64,000 nucleotides of DNA from Bacillus salacetis (lineage in GTDB: Bacteria; Bacillota; Bacilli; Bacillales; Bacillaceae_B), in NCBI RefSeq assembly GCF_003581585.1, contig NZ_QXIR01000018.1, positions 39,404-103,403 of the forward strand, read 5' to 3'. Both the position numbers and the translations under genes were made by a program. The notes beneath the pieces are model-generated. The model saw nothing but the letters and a program-made list of their open reading frames with translations. It searched no databases and was not told the DNA's origin. Shown piece after piece: positions 33,942 through 43,958 of the stretch; the first letter of the stretch is position 1; each line of letters begins with the position of its first letter.

Positions 33942-33970
33942 AAAAGGTGCCGGCTATTCGGCACCTTTTT
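33941..33970. terminator. bidirectional terminator between yfhJ and yfhP
   Basis: 12-bp stem AAAAAGGTGCCG / CGGCACCTTTTT with a 6-base loop, starting on the last base of the yfhJ stop. Confidence 0.9.
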
Positions 33971-33987
33971 ATTAAAATCATTATTCT

Positions 33988-34971
33988 TTAATCGGGAATG
34001 ATCTCAAGTTTCTTCCTCAGCTTTTCTTCACTGTAAATCCAGCCGGTATAAGAACTTTCTATTTCTAAATCATTGTCAAGCTTAACGACCGCGACAAAGG
34101 GGTAATGCCCGTTGCTGCGGTATCTTAAATCAATGAACCTTACTTCATACCCATCCTCTTCGAATTCTTCTATTTCCCATCTATATACAGGTGAAAATGA
34201 TAAGAAGGCAGACAGGTTTTTGTCTTTCTTGGCCGCATTGATGACAGGGTTATCCGGTACGGGAATCCTTTTATATTTTTCAAAGAAAGTAATGGAACTT
34301 CCGTAAGCCCGTGCAACATAAAAGAATTCCTTTGTTACGATTGCCAGCCTCCATTGGTAGAAGCGCAAAGTGGAAGAGACAATGATTTTTTCTGCATCGG
34401 GAATCTTTTTCCTTACCGCAGATTTAACAGCATTTTGCACGAAAAACCGCAGGAAGTAATACAAAGTGATGATCAAATACATGAATAGGAAGGTTGGACC
34501 GGGTTCAAAGCCGAATCCCCAGAGAATCAGCCCGATAATATGAATGCCGAAAATAATCGGATCGAAGGTGTTAATGACCCCCAAAGCGACCCATTTCGAC
34601 GAGAAAGGCCTTATTGCCTGAGTGCCATAGGCGTTGAAAATGTCGACAAATACATGGAGGAAAACGGCGAGAAATGTCCAAATCCATAAGTGCAGCAGGT
34701 TAGCCTCTGGATAGAATGGATAAAGGACGGCCAATATGAGAAGCGGCCATATCAAAACCGCGGGTATGGAGTGAGTGATTCCGCGGTGATTACGGATATA
34801 GACAGCATTGTTTCTTAATTTCAGTACAGTGTCGATATCGGGTATCTGTGAACCGATAATAGCACCTATCAAAACGCTTTGTGAGGTCGCGGCGCTTTCA
34901 GCCACCACTGGATCAAGTGTAGCCAGGCCGCCGATGGCGAACCCCATAACGATATGAGTCCCAGTATCCAA
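33988..34971 (-). CDS. yfhP: membrane-bound metal-dependent hydrolase-like protein YfhP
   Basis: 327 residues from a TTG at 34971 with AAGGAGG 8 bases upstream. The N-terminal 160 residues form the YdjM/LexA-binding-like hydrolase domain: MDTGTHIVMGFAIGG with His6, GSQIPDIDTV, NHRGITHSIP, and FVDIFNAYG, giving conserved His and Asp residues that could bind metal among about four membrane helices. The C-terminal 140 residues are soluble. In B. subtilis YfhP has been linked to control of the neighbouring yfhQ-sspE region. It is divergent from that same region here. Confidence 0.9.
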   Translation of the reverse strand: MDTGTHIVMGFAIGGLATLDPVVAESAATSQSVLIGAIIGSQIPDIDTVLKLRNNAVYIRNHRGITHSIPAVLIWPLLILAVLYPFYPEANLLHLWIWTFLAVFLHVFVDIFNAYGTQAIRPFSSKWVALGVINTFDPIIFGIHIIGLILWGFGFEPGPTFLFMYLIITLYYFLRFFVQNAVKSAVRKKIPDAEKIIVSSTLRFYQWRLAIVTKEFFYVARAYGSSITFFEKYKRIPVPDNPVINAAKKDKNLSAFLSFSPVYRWEIEEFEEDGYEVRFIDLRYRSNGHYPFVAVVKLDNDLEIESSYTGWIYSEEKLRKKLEIIPD

Positions 34972-35084
34972 GGTTAATCCTCCTTTATAGGGTGTTAGGC
35001 AAAAGTGTTGGAAGAGTTGATTCCAATCATATAGGTCTTGTTTTCACAGCCGTAAGTGATATTGTATAAAAGGAGATAATTTCA

Positions 35085-35390
35085 ATGAACCATTCATTTC
35101 AAATGTATATTCAGTACGAAATCAAAGAACCTTTCATTGAGCAGTATCAACAGCTGATGAAGGACATCCTTCAAAGCCTGAAGTCTTATGAGGCGATGGA
35201 TGTCCAATGGATGTCCCCTCCGGGCAGCACCACTGTCTTTTTGGAGGTCATCACCCTGCCGACGGAATCTCATTACCATGCGCTTAAGAAACTGAGAAAG
35301 TCCCGGAAGCATCTCGTATTTGGTACGCTGGATGCCTGCATTTCAGGGGGGCTTGATAAAATGGATTGTTTTGGATTAAAGCAGTGCTGA
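35085..35390 (+). CDS. conserved hypothetical protein upstream of mutY
   Basis: 101 residues, AAGGAG 8 bases before the ATG. It alternates amphipathic strands and helices (FQMYIQYEIKEPFIEQYQQL then STTVFLEVITLP), which would suit a small ferredoxin-like or dimeric alpha/beta-barrel fold. I do not recognise the family. Two cysteines lie near the end (DACISGG, and the last residue). It is 73 bp upstream of mutY on the same strand, possibly in one transcript. No catalytic motif is seen. Confidence 0.7.
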   Translation: MNHSFQMYIQYEIKEPFIEQYQQLMKDILQSLKSYEAMDVQWMSPPGSTTVFLEVITLPTESHYHALKKLRKSRKHLVFGTLDACISGGLDKMDCFGLKQC

Positions 35391-35463
35391 TAACATAAAG
35401 GCAGACTTCATTAATAGTATATTCCCTCAATAAGTGAAGGTTTAACATCATGGAGGTACAAAA

Positions 35464-36570
35464 GTGGAAAGTAATTCTTTAGCACATATAGGAAAAATTG
35501 ACATAGAAGCCTTCAGGAAGGATCTGCTTGATTGGTTCACTGCTGAACAGAGGCAGCTCCCCTGGAGGGAAGATAGTGATCCATATAAGGTCTGGGTATC
35601 GGAAATCATGCTTCAGCAGACAAGAGTGGATACAGTCATCCCGTATTTCCTTCATTTTATCAATAAATTTCCCACAATTGAAGCGCTTGCCTCAGCAGAT
35701 GAGGAAGAAGTCTTGAAAGCGTGGGAGGGGCTGGGATATTATTCGCGTGCCCGCAATCTGCAATCGGCAGTCAAGGAGGTCCGGGACACATATGGCGGCA
35801 TAGTCCCGTCAGAACCCGTTGATATAGCAAAGCTTAAGGGGGTAGGTCCCTATACTGCAGGGGCAATTTTGAGTATTGCCTACGGAAGACCAGAACCTGC
35901 TGTGGATGGAAATGTTATGAGGGTACTGTCAAGGATCCTGCTGATTTGGGATGATATAGCCAAGCCTTCTTCCAGAAAAATATTTGAAGCGGCGGTCCGG
36001 GAACTTATCTCGCATGATAATCCTTCCTATTTCAACCAGGCGTTGATGGAACTGGGAGCATTGATATGTACTCCCACCTCGCCGAAATGCCTGCTGTGCC
36101 CGGTAAGGGAGCACTGTGCGGCATTCCATCAAGGGGAACAGGACACCCTTCCGGTTAAGACAAAGAAAAAGAGTGTTAAAAGGCTGCAAATGGGAGCTGT
36201 GGTCCTAAAGACTGATAATGGAAATTATTTAATTCATAAACGGCCGTCAAAAGGACTTCTCGCGAATCTTTGGGAATTTCCCAATGTTGAACTTGATTCA
36301 TTCGGTTCCCACAGAAAGCAGCTGGAAGAGTTTCTGCGTTTGGAATATAATGTAGAGGCAAAAATCGATAACGGATTATTGACGAAGATAGAGCATGTAT
36401 TTTCCCACCTCGTCTGGAATATTGATGTGTTCACCGGCAGTGTTAAGGACATCAGCATGATTTCAGAAGAATTGAGGGCTGTTGAAGAGGAAGAGCTTGT
36501 TCAATTTGCATTTCCTGTGTCCCACCAGAAAATATGGAAAAGCTACAAAGAAAGCTGCCTGAAGGATTGA
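35464..36570 (+). CDS. mutY: A/G-specific adenine glycosylase MutY
   Basis: 368 residues, GTG start with GGAGG 7 bases upstream. MutY removes adenine paired with 8-oxoguanine. N-terminal HhH-GPD domain: catalytic Glu region [13 protein letters not shown], hairpin [14 protein letters not shown] and catalytic Asp in [12 protein letters not shown]. The [4Fe-4S] loop is intact ([17 protein letters not shown]). The C-terminal third is the Nudix-like domain that recognises 8-oxoG, beginning [11 protein letters not shown]. Same position as B. subtilis yfhQ/mutY. Confidence 0.96.
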   Translation: MESNSLAHIGKIDIEAFRKDLLDWFTAEQRQLPWREDSDPYKVWVSEIMLQQTRVDTVIPYFLHFINKFPTIEALASADEEEVLKAWEGLGYYSRARNLQSAVKEVRDTYGGIVPSEPVDIAKLKGVGPYTAGAILSIAYGRPEPAVDGNVMRVLSRILLIWDDIAKPSSRKIFEAAVRELISHDNPSYFNQALMELGALICTPTSPKCLLCPVREHCAAFHQGEQDTLPVKTKKKSVKRLQMGAVVLKTDNGNYLIHKRPSKGLLANLWEFPNVELDSFGSHRKQLEEFLRLEYNVEAKIDNGLLTKIEHVFSHLVWNIDVFTGSVKDISMISEELRAVEEEELVQFAFPVSHQKIWKSYKESCLKD

Positions 36571-36591
36571 TTCCAAGGCAGCTTCGTTTAA

Positions 36592-36816
36592 TCAATCATA
36601 AGTAACCTTCGTGCCGTGTGAAGCATCCGCTTCGCTTCGTTTCAACCCGCCTCGATTTTCGATTTCTTCTATGATTTCCCGGTGGATTGTCTGCCCCTCG
36701 GAATTCAAGTAAGGAACCATCTGCTGCAGGGAATGATGGAAAAAAGCAAGTTCGCTTTTGTTCCACTCTGTTTTAGGCATCATGGAGAGTTCGGTCATGT
36801 CTCTTCCAACGTACAT
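36592..36816 (-). CDS. yfhS: YfhS-like small protein
   Basis: 74 residues, GGAGGAAG before the ATG. The product begins MYVGRDMTELSMMPKTEWNK and continues with a helical stretch (ELAFFHHSLQQMVPYLN) and a charged end. Size, strand and location between mutY and fabL agree with B. subtilis YfhS, which has been connected with sporulation. No domain of known function. Convergent with mutY. Confidence 0.8.
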   Translation of the reverse strand: MYVGRDMTELSMMPKTEWNKSELAFFHHSLQQMVPYLNSEGQTIHREIIEEIENRGGLKRSEADASHGTKVTYD

Positions 36817-36901
36817 AATTAATCTTCCTCCTTAACATGATTGCTTTTAGTTTCTCTGTAAACGTTGTTGAATATGCTTTTAAAAGCTAAAATGAAAATG
36901 A

Positions 36902-37672
<771 letters not shown>

Positions 37673-37783
37673 AATATAGAGAATAAGAAGGATGAAAATT
37701 CTTCAGACCAAAAATTTTTTATAATTTTTTTGGAATAGTAATTCTCCACGTTGGTTAAATTAACATTCGTGGAGGTGATTACA

Positions 37784-37960
37784 ATGGCAAAACGAACTCA
37801 ATCTGGTACTAACGCACAAGAAGTTAAACAACAAAACGCTCAATCTCAAAACGGCCAAGCTGGTCAATATGGAGCTGAATTTGCTTCTGAGACAAACGCT
37901 CAAGAAGTAAGAAAACAAAACGCTCAATCTCAAGCTCAAAAAGGTCAAAACCAACGCTAA
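37784..37960 (+). CDS. sspE: gamma-type small acid-soluble spore protein SspE
   Basis: 58 residues from ATG 37784 behind GGAGGTG. Two imperfect repeats, TNAQEVKQQNAQSQNGQ and TNAQEVRKQNAQSQAQKG, flank the germination-protease cleavage region (GAEFASETN), the standard gamma-SASP structure. The composition is rich in Gln, Asn and Ala. It serves as an amino-acid store in the spore core. Shorter than B. subtilis SspE (84 aa), with compact repeats. An AT-rich upstream region probably carries a sigma-G promoter, but the match is weak. Confidence 0.95.
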   Translation: MAKRTQSGTNAQEVKQQNAQSQNGQAGQYGAEFASETNAQEVRKQNAQSQAQKGQNQR

Positions 37961-37975
37961 TTTTGATCTTTAATG

Positions 37976-38009
37976 AAAAGGCACCCTGCTGGTAACAGGG
38001 TGCCTTTTT
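37976..38009 (+). terminator. terminator of sspE
   Basis: 13-bp stem AAAAGGCACCCTG / CAGGGTGCCTTTT and further Ts. Confidence 0.92.
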
Positions 38010-38221
38010 CTATTCTTGAGTTTGGAGGAAAAAACGTTTAAAGCGGTTCTATGGCCAGACAAGATTACACTGGAATCGACAAGGCATACAGCACCGGTTT
38101 TGAATATGAGTACATAGGGGAATCTCCACAAGAAGGTTTATGAAAATTCACCGACAAACAAACCCTTCAAGCGACATAACTAGTCAAAGGGAAATTACAT
38201 ACTTGCAGGGAACTTATTAGA
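38010..38221. other. intergenic region with a doubtful 30-codon frame
   Basis: A short frame from ATG 38051 (MARQDYTGIDKAYSTGFEYE...) exists without a correctly spaced ribosome binding site. No terminator or other feature was seen. Probably non-coding. Confidence 0.3.
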
Positions 38222-38311
38222 AAGACTGTTTCGTAAGAACTGTTGCTTTCTGGGAAACCCCTAATACTGGATTGCCCCTTGAAAAGAGAGCAGCCCTTTT
38301 TCGTTCTTTCA
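38222..38311 (+). mobile_element. miniature inverted-repeat element, truncated remnant
   Basis: GACTGTTTCGTAAGAACTGTTGC then CTGGGAAACCCC, GGATTGCCCC and GAGCAGCCCTTTTTCGTTC follow the left half of copy 7 in order but with many changes. The right terminus is missing. An old truncated copy upstream of ygaB. Confidence 0.55.
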
Positions 38312-38365
38312 AATCAGAGTATCAATATATTAACAGCCATTAAAAAGGAAAGCTGGTGTTTTGGT

Positions 38366-38617
38366 ATGTCTCAATTTAACAAGCTTATTACCGATCAGTT
38401 AGTAACGATGGATAAACTTCTTTTTCTTCAAGCTGAAATAGAGCGCTGCCAGGAGATTGAGAAGGAACTGACTGAACTGCAGCAGCAGTCGAAGCTCGAA
38501 TCAATCACCAGGGAAATCACCATAATGAAAGAAGAGTTGAAGGAGATCCAGAAAGTCTTTCAGGAACAGACCACTGAGGTCATACAGATGTATTCTGAAG
38601 AGAAAGTGCTGGTTTAG
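38366..38617 (+). CDS. ygaB: YgaB-family protein
   Basis: 83 residues from ATG 38366; the longer frame runs back into a repeat remnant and is unlikely. The product (LITDQLVTMDKLLFLQAEIE then RCQEIEKELTELQQQSKLES) is a continuous heptad-rich helix, so a coiled coil. It matches B. subtilis YgaB in position between sspE and ygaC and in character. Function unknown. Confidence 0.82.
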   Translation: MSQFNKLITDQLVTMDKLLFLQAEIERCQEIEKELTELQQQSKLESITREITIMKEELKEIQKVFQEQTTEVIQMYSEEKVLV

Positions 38618-38670
38618 GGAAAATTAATTGAACTCACAATTCAATGAGAGAATCAACAAATATTTACAAG

Positions 38671-38708
38671 GGGACGGAATCAATTATGATTTCGTTCCCT
38701 GCTTTTCA
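38671..38708 (+). terminator. terminator of ygaB
   Basis: 12-bp stem (GGGGACGGAATC / GATTTCGTTCCC, with two G-T pairs), 6-base loop, then TGCTTTTC. Confidence 0.75.
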
Positions 38709-39051
38709 GTCTGGACAGGTGTTTTGATCATAAGTATGATTTATACGGCCGCCTGCTTGGGCGGCACCATCAGGAGTAATCCTCCCCTCCCTTCCGGCGG
38801 TAAGCCATCATGCCAGGGCGGCCATTTTAAGATTCTATAGTCAGTGATGGACCGGCCCTTAATGAACAGGGACGGTTAAGCCGTTTTGATGCAGTTCTTC
38901 ACCACAACGCTCCTGCTCTTGGTGATACCCATCTTTTCATACGGACCCTGATTAACCACTGCCGGGCATTTGCCTCGCTTTTTTCATACACCGCCCACGC
39001 AGGGAATGCCGTGCGCCAACAGCAGAAAACACCTTGCATTTTATCTTCAAT
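38709..39051. other. intergenic region with hairpins and no convincing gene
   Basis: 340 bp richer in G+C than its surroundings. Local inverted repeats such as GCCGCC-TGCTTG-GGCGGC at about 38741-38763 occur. No frame has a ribosome binding site. Because an intrinsic terminator ends the stretch, it could encode an RNA. Confidence 0.4.
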
Positions 39052-39090
39052 AAAAGAGCCATTGCCAAAAACAATGGCTCTTTTGTTTTA
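39052..39090 (+). terminator. intrinsic terminator with no annotated gene before it
   Basis: 13-bp perfect stem AAAAGAGCCATTG / CAATGGCTCTTTT and TGTTTT. The nearest upstream gene (ygaB) already has its own terminator 350 bp earlier. Confidence 0.85.
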
Positions 39091-39170
39091 AAATTTTTCT
39101 CAAAACGTTATAATAATAGAATAGACCTAACAGATTAGCGGAATATTCTGCAGGAAGGCAGGGGAGACTG

Positions 39171-39701
39171 ATGGCGGTTCCCAGCGAAGGGCAACCAATA
39201 CAAATACATAGTTATAAGCATGATGGCAACATCCATCGTGTTTGGAATGAATTGACAGTTTTAAAAGGAACCAGAAATCTTGTGATCGGGGGAAACGACC
39301 GTACGATGGTGACGGAATCTGATGGAAGGACATGGATTACCCGTGAGCCGGCCATCTGTTATTTTCATGCGGAACTTTGGTTTAATATCATTTGCATGAT
39401 TCGTGAAGATGGGATTTATTATTATTGCAATTTAAGTTCACCTTTTGTTTATGACCATGAAGCACTTAAGTATATAGATTATGACCTCGATATCAAAGTG
39501 TTTCCGGATATGACCTATACTCTTCTTGATGAGGACGAATACGAACAGCATAGAAAACAAATGGGGTATCCGGATGTCATTGATCATATATTAAAGAGAA
39601 ATGTAGACAAGCTTGTTCGCTGGATCAGGCAGCGGAAAGGGCCTTTTGCTCCAGATTTTATTGATGTATGGTATGAAAGATATCTTTATCACAGGAAGTA
39701 A
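39171..39701 (+). CDS. ygaC: nucleoside tri/diphosphatase, DUF402 family (YgaC)
   Basis: 176 residues, AGGGGAGA before the ATG. The DUF402/Ntdp family hydrolyses nucleoside tri- and diphosphates with divalent metal. Conserved blocks: [33 protein letters not shown] and [14 protein letters not shown] with its run of acidic residues at the proposed metal site. Full length for the group and in the same position as B. subtilis ygaC. Monocistronic. Confidence 0.92.
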   Translation: MAVPSEGQPIQIHSYKHDGNIHRVWNELTVLKGTRNLVIGGNDRTMVTESDGRTWITREPAICYFHAELWFNIICMIREDGIYYYCNLSSPFVYDHEALKYIDYDLDIKVFPDMTYTLLDEDEYEQHRKQMGYPDVIDHILKRNVDKLVRWIRQRKGPFAPDFIDVWYERYLYHRK

Positions 39702-39740
39702 ACAGGAGTATATGTTCCGAGTAAATGTGAATGCTTCAGT

Positions 39741-39767
39741 AAACCTGTTGTAATCAACAGGTTTTTT
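39741..39767 (+). terminator. terminator of ygaC
   Basis: 10-bp stem AAACCTGTTG / CAACAGGTTT, TAAT loop, T-tract. Confidence 0.88.
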
Positions 39768-39808
39768 ATTGTTTTCACAGGGAAAAATACCGAGAGGAGG
39801 ATGAATGG

Positions 39809-41557
39809 ATGGACAGTATTAAACGTTTTATGCAGTTTGTTAAACCTTATAAACTGCAGATAATCGGTACACTTTTAATTGGTATCATAAAATTTGCAAT
39901 CCCTTTGCTGATCCCTATACTGATTCAGTATGTTATAGATGATATTGTGGGAAGCAACACACTTTCCGGCGGGGAAAAGACGGAAAAGCTCCTATGGATA
40001 ATGGGTGTCATGATTTTTATTTTCGTTATTGTCCGCCCGCCCGTGGAATATTACAGACAGTATTTCGCTCAATGGACAGGCAGTAAGATTTTATATGATT
40101 TAAGGGATAAATTATTCAGCCATACACAGAAGCTGAGCTTCAAATATTATTCAAACACCAGGGCGGGAGAAGTCATTTCAAGAGTAATCAACGATGTGGA
40201 ACAGACAAAGAACTTTGTCATTACGGGGTTGATGAATCTCTGGCTGGACGTGGCGACCATCATTATTGCTCTTGCGATTATGTTTACATATGATGTGGGT
40301 CTTACGCTTGTATCGTTGATCGCCTTCCCGTTTTATGCGATTTCTGTGAAGTATTTTTTCGGCAACCTGCGAAAACTGACCAGGGACCGCTCCCAGGCAC
40401 TTGCAGAAGTCCAAAGTTACCTTCATGAAAGAGTGCAAGGGATGTCCGTAATCAAAAGCTTCGCTATGGAAGGCCATGAACAAAAGCAATTCAGGGGGCA
40501 CAACAGCCACTTCCTGGATAAGGCACTAGTACAGACCAGCTGGAATGCAAAGGCGTTTGCCGTCGTTAATACGATAACGGATATCGCTCCGCTGATAGTC
40601 ATCGGCTATGCAGGGCTGCAAGTAATCAATGATAACCTGACCATAGGGGTAATGGCAGCGTTCATAGCTTATGTAGACAGACTCTATAATCCTCTGAGAA
40701 GGCTTGTCAACTCTTCCACAACGCTTACTCAGTCCATTGCTTCCATGGACAGGGTCTTCGAATTCATGGATGAGAAATATGATATCGATGATGAGCCGGG
40801 GGCTGTAGAATGCAGAAATGTTAAAGGTGAACTTGTCTTTGATGGAGTGCACTTTCAGTATAATGCCGAAGATGAAGAAGTTCTCCGTGACATCAACTTA
40901 AAGATCCCGGCAGGAGAGACCGTAGCGCTTGTCGGTATGAGCGGCGGAGGAAAATCCTCGCTTGTCAGCCTGATTCCCCGGTTCTATGATGTCACCCGTG
41001 GAAAAATCACACTGGATGGCAGAAACATCAAGGAATATCAGGTCAGAAGCTTGAGGAACAATATTGGTATGGTTCTCCAGGATAATATTCTGTTCAGTGA
41101 GTCGGTCAAGGAAAATATCCTGTTTGGTAAGCCGGATGCTTCTGATGAAGAGGTCGTTTCTGCTGCCAAGGCAGCCAATGCGCACGACTTTATCATGAGT
41201 CTGCCGCAAGGGTACGATACCAAAGTCGGCGAGCGGGGTGTGAAGCTCTCCGGAGGCCAGAAGCAAAGGGTTGCAATTGCGAGGGTATTTTTGAAAAATC
41301 CGCCGATCTTAATTCTGGATGAAGCGACATCCGCCCTCGATCTTGAAAGTGAGCACCTCATTCAGGAAGCGATGGAGAAATTGGCCAAGGATCGGACTAC
41401 TTTCATTGTAGCGCACAGGTTGTCCACCATCACCCACGCGGACCGCATCATTCACATTGAATATGGCGAAATAGCTGAAATTGGAAGCCATTCCGAGCTG
41501 ATGGAAAAACAGGGCCATTATTATAAGCTGTTTCAAGTACAACAGCTTGACCAATGA
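39809..41557 (+). CDS. ygaD: ABC exporter with fused membrane and ATPase domains (YgaD)
   Basis: 582 residues, GAGGAGG before the ATG. N-terminal six-helix type I ABC exporter domain (about 15-310), then the nucleotide-binding domain: Walker [10 protein letters not shown], signature KLSGGQKQR, Walker [13 protein letters not shown] and the switch histidine in FIVAHRLST. Works as a homodimer or heterodimer; no partner gene is adjacent, so homodimer is likelier. Drug/lipid exporter class, MsbA/Sav1866-like. Same position as B. subtilis ygaD. Confidence 0.94.
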   Translation: MDSIKRFMQFVKPYKLQIIGTLLIGIIKFAIPLLIPILIQYVIDDIVGSNTLSGGEKTEKLLWIMGVMIFIFVIVRPPVEYYRQYFAQWTGSKILYDLRDKLFSHTQKLSFKYYSNTRAGEVISRVINDVEQTKNFVITGLMNLWLDVATIIIALAIMFTYDVGLTLVSLIAFPFYAISVKYFFGNLRKLTRDRSQALAEVQSYLHERVQGMSVIKSFAMEGHEQKQFRGHNSHFLDKALVQTSWNAKAFAVVNTITDIAPLIVIGYAGLQVINDNLTIGVMAAFIAYVDRLYNPLRRLVNSSTTLTQSIASMDRVFEFMDEKYDIDDEPGAVECRNVKGELVFDGVHFQYNAEDEEVLRDINLKIPAGETVALVGMSGGGKSSLVSLIPRFYDVTRGKITLDGRNIKEYQVRSLRNNIGMVLQDNILFSESVKENILFGKPDASDEEVVSAAKAANAHDFIMSLPQGYDTKVGERGVKLSGGQKQRVAIARVFLKNPPILILDEATSALDLESEHLIQEAMEKLAKDRTTFIVAHRLSTITHADRIIHIEYGEIAEIGSHSELMEKQGHYYKLFQVQQLDQ

Positions 41558-41659
41558 TCCGGGAACGGTCATCATACATTTGCACTAAATTTTGATCATG
41601 TTAGAAATACCAAAGAAATACAGATATATTATTTTAATGAAGTATAATTAGAAATTACG

Positions 41660-41692
41660 GAGCTGGATCAAAATCGATCCAGCTCTTTTTCT
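41660..41692 (+). terminator. terminator of ygaD
   Basis: 10-bp stem GAGCTGGATC / GATCCAGCTC, 6-base loop, then TTTTTC. Confidence 0.92.
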
Positions 41693-41953
41693 ATGAAATA
41701 AAGAGCGAAATAACGCTTTTTTTGTCGGAAATCTTATATTTAATATCCTATTCCATCAACAGGAGAACTTTTCACTCCTGAAAGCTCCTGAAACAAAAGA
41801 TTCTACGTAGGAGTAAATGACTATAGAGCGGCTTTCTATCTACTAATTGTTCAAAGGCTATTGATTCTTTCGAGAGGCAATGTATAATAAATTACAAGAC
41901 ATTTCAGAAATGTTATAAAATTTTAAATAGTCTTTCTTAGGGGGGTTATAGAG
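41693..41953 (+). promoter_or_regulatory. leader/promoter region of the peptide importer operon
   Basis: AT-rich 260 bp before the first ABC gene. Several TATAAT-like hexamers occur near 41882-41930 (for example TATAAAAT), but no -35 partner is convincing. No known riboswitch or T-box pattern was recognised. No ORF. Confidence 0.4.
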
Positions 41954-42970
41954 ATGACAGCAAATACTCCTATTTTAAAAGTGGAAGAGCTCCAGACCAC
42001 TTTTTTTACAGATGACGGAGAAGTACCTGCAGTGGACCAGGTTAACTTTCATGTGAATGAAGGAGAAATTTTGGGGATTGTCGGTGAGTCCGGCTGTGGA
42101 AAAAGCGTTACGTCTTTATCAATTATGGGACTGGTGCCAAGTCCTCCTGGAAAAATAACAGGCGGTAAAATCCTGTTCAAAGATGAAGATCTGACAAAGG
42201 CAACTGAAAAACGAATGAGAGAAATACGCGGAAATGATATAGCTATGATTTTTCAGGAGCCGATGACTTCCCTGAACCCGGTCTTTACGATTGGCAACCA
42301 GCTCACGGAAGCCATCAGAATACATAAAAAAAACAGTAAAGCAGAAGCAAGGAAAGATGCAGTCAGGATCATGCAGCTGGTCGGGCTGCCAAGAGCAGAC
42401 GAACTGCTGAATGAATATCCTCATCAGCTTTCAGGCGGGATGAGGCAAAGGGTCATGATTGCCATGGCGATGGCCTGCGACCCGAAAGTATTGATTGCCG
42501 ACGAACCTACAACGGCTCTGGATGTGACGATCCAGGCCCAGATCCTTAAATTGATGAAACAGCTCAATAAAGAAATGAATACAGCCGTAATCCTGATCAC
42601 TCACGATCTTGGCGTCGTTGCGGAGACTTGTGAGAGGCTGATCGTGATGTATTCAGGAAAAGTGGTTGAAGAAGGAACGGTGGAGGACATTTTCAATGAC
42701 CCTAAGCATCCTTATACAAAGGGGCTTATACAATCCGTCCCTGACATGCGGTATAAGAAGCAGAAGCTATATTCCATTCCGGGAAGTGTTCCGAAACCAG
42801 GATCGATCAAGCACGGATGCCGGTTTGCAGCCAGATGTGAGTTCGCTTTTGACCGCTGTATAAGCGAAACACCTGAACTCTATGAAACAGCACCCGGCCA
42901 TACAAGCCGCTGCTTTTTATATGACAGCAAGGAGGAGATGGCGAATGACAGAACCGCTGTTAAAGGTTGA
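41954..42970 (+). CDS. oppD: oligopeptide ABC importer ATPase, OppD/DppD type
   Basis: 338 residues, GGGGGG upstream of the ATG. ATP-binding subunit of a peptide/nickel importer: Walker [14 protein letters not shown], signature [10 protein letters not shown], Walker [14 protein letters not shown], and the C-terminal region specific for this subfamily with a conserved cysteine motif ([15 protein letters not shown]...SRC) that in relatives binds an iron-sulfur cluster. First gene of the operon, overlapping the second by 26 bp. Confidence 0.94.
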   Translation: MTANTPILKVEELQTTFFTDDGEVPAVDQVNFHVNEGEILGIVGESGCGKSVTSLSIMGLVPSPPGKITGGKILFKDEDLTKATEKRMREIRGNDIAMIFQEPMTSLNPVFTIGNQLTEAIRIHKKNSKAEARKDAVRIMQLVGLPRADELLNEYPHQLSGGMRQRVMIAMAMACDPKVLIADEPTTALDVTIQAQILKLMKQLNKEMNTAVILITHDLGVVAETCERLIVMYSGKVVEEGTVEDIFNDPKHPYTKGLIQSVPDMRYKKQKLYSIPGSVPKPGSIKHGCRFAARCEFAFDRCISETPELYETAPGHTSRCFLYDSKEEMANDRTAVKG

Positions 42971-43922
42971 AGGGCTCAAGAAGCACTTTCCGATCACAGG
43001 AGGGATTATGGGGCGGCCGGTCAATCATGTTAAGGCTGTTGACGGCGTGTCATTTCAGGTGAGAAAAGGGGAAACCCTTGGAATTGTCGGAGAAAGCGGC
43101 TGCGGGAAGTCAACCACCGGCAGAATGCTGATGAGATTAATAGACCCTTCTGAAGGAAAGGTCACTTTTGAAGATAAAGAGCTTACGAGTCTTTCAAAGG
43201 CAGACATGAGGAAAATCCGCAGGGATATCCAGATGGTCTTCCAGGATCCATATGCTTCGCTTAATCCCAGGCATACAGTTGAAAGAATTCTGGAAGAACC
43301 TTTGATTGTGCATGGGATGGGATCCGCGAAGGAAAGAAAGAAGAAGGTCCATGAGCTTTTGGAGATTGTGGGTTTGAGCAGCTATCATGCAAAACGCTAT
43401 CCCCACCAGTTCAGCGGCGGGCAGAGACAGAGGATCGGCATAGCCAGGGCGCTGATGACCCAGCCTAAGCTGATCATAGCCGATGAACCCGTCTCTGCGC
43501 TGGATGTGTCTATTCAAGCACAGGTCCTTAACTTGATGAAAGAGCTTCAGGAAGAGTTTGATCTGACCTATATATTTATCGCTCATGACTTAGGTGTCGT
43601 TAGGCATATAAGTGATAGGGTGGGCGTCATGTATCTGGGGAAGATGGTAGAGCTGAGTGAAAGTGAAAATCTGTATGTTGAACCGCTCCACCCATATACC
43701 CAGGCTTTATTATCAGCGGTTCCGATTCCGGATCCGGCTTTCGAAAGGGATACAATCCTTCTGCAGGGTGATATCCCGAGTCCTTCGAATCCGCCGTCAG
43801 GCTGTGCTTTCCACACGAGATGTCCACATGCAATGGACGTGTGCAGAAGCAAGACGCCTGAATTCAAGGAACATTTACCAGGGCATTATGTTGCTTGCCA
43901 TCTCTATGAAGACAGCAAGTGA
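42945..43922 (+). CDS. oppF: oligopeptide ABC importer ATPase, OppF/DppF type
   Basis: 325 residues from ATG 42945 with GGAGG upstream, inside the end of oppD; the longer frame from 42882 would only extend into the oppD coding region. Walker [14 protein letters not shown], signature [10 protein letters not shown], Walker [15 protein letters not shown], and the C-terminal cysteine-bearing extension ([15 protein letters not shown]). It pairs with OppD to energise uptake. Overlapping reading frames imply coupled translation. Confidence 0.94.
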   Translation: MTEPLLKVEGLKKHFPITGGIMGRPVNHVKAVDGVSFQVRKGETLGIVGESGCGKSTTGRMLMRLIDPSEGKVTFEDKELTSLSKADMRKIRRDIQMVFQDPYASLNPRHTVERILEEPLIVHGMGSAKERKKKVHELLEIVGLSSYHAKRYPHQFSGGQRQRIGIARALMTQPKLIIADEPVSALDVSIQAQVLNLMKELQEEFDLTYIFIAHDLGVVRHISDRVGVMYLGKMVELSESENLYVEPLHPYTQALLSAVPIPDPAFERDTILLQGDIPSPSNPPSGCAFHTRCPHAMDVCRSKTPEFKEHLPGHYVACHLYEDSK

Positions 43923-43958
43923 CGTAAGCATATATAAAAATTATTGGAGGGGATTTAT

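Noticed and set aside
38628..38840. 70-codon plus-strand frame after ygaB
   Set aside because: It starts at a TTG without a ribosome binding site, runs through the ygaB terminator hairpin and has no recognisable protein character.
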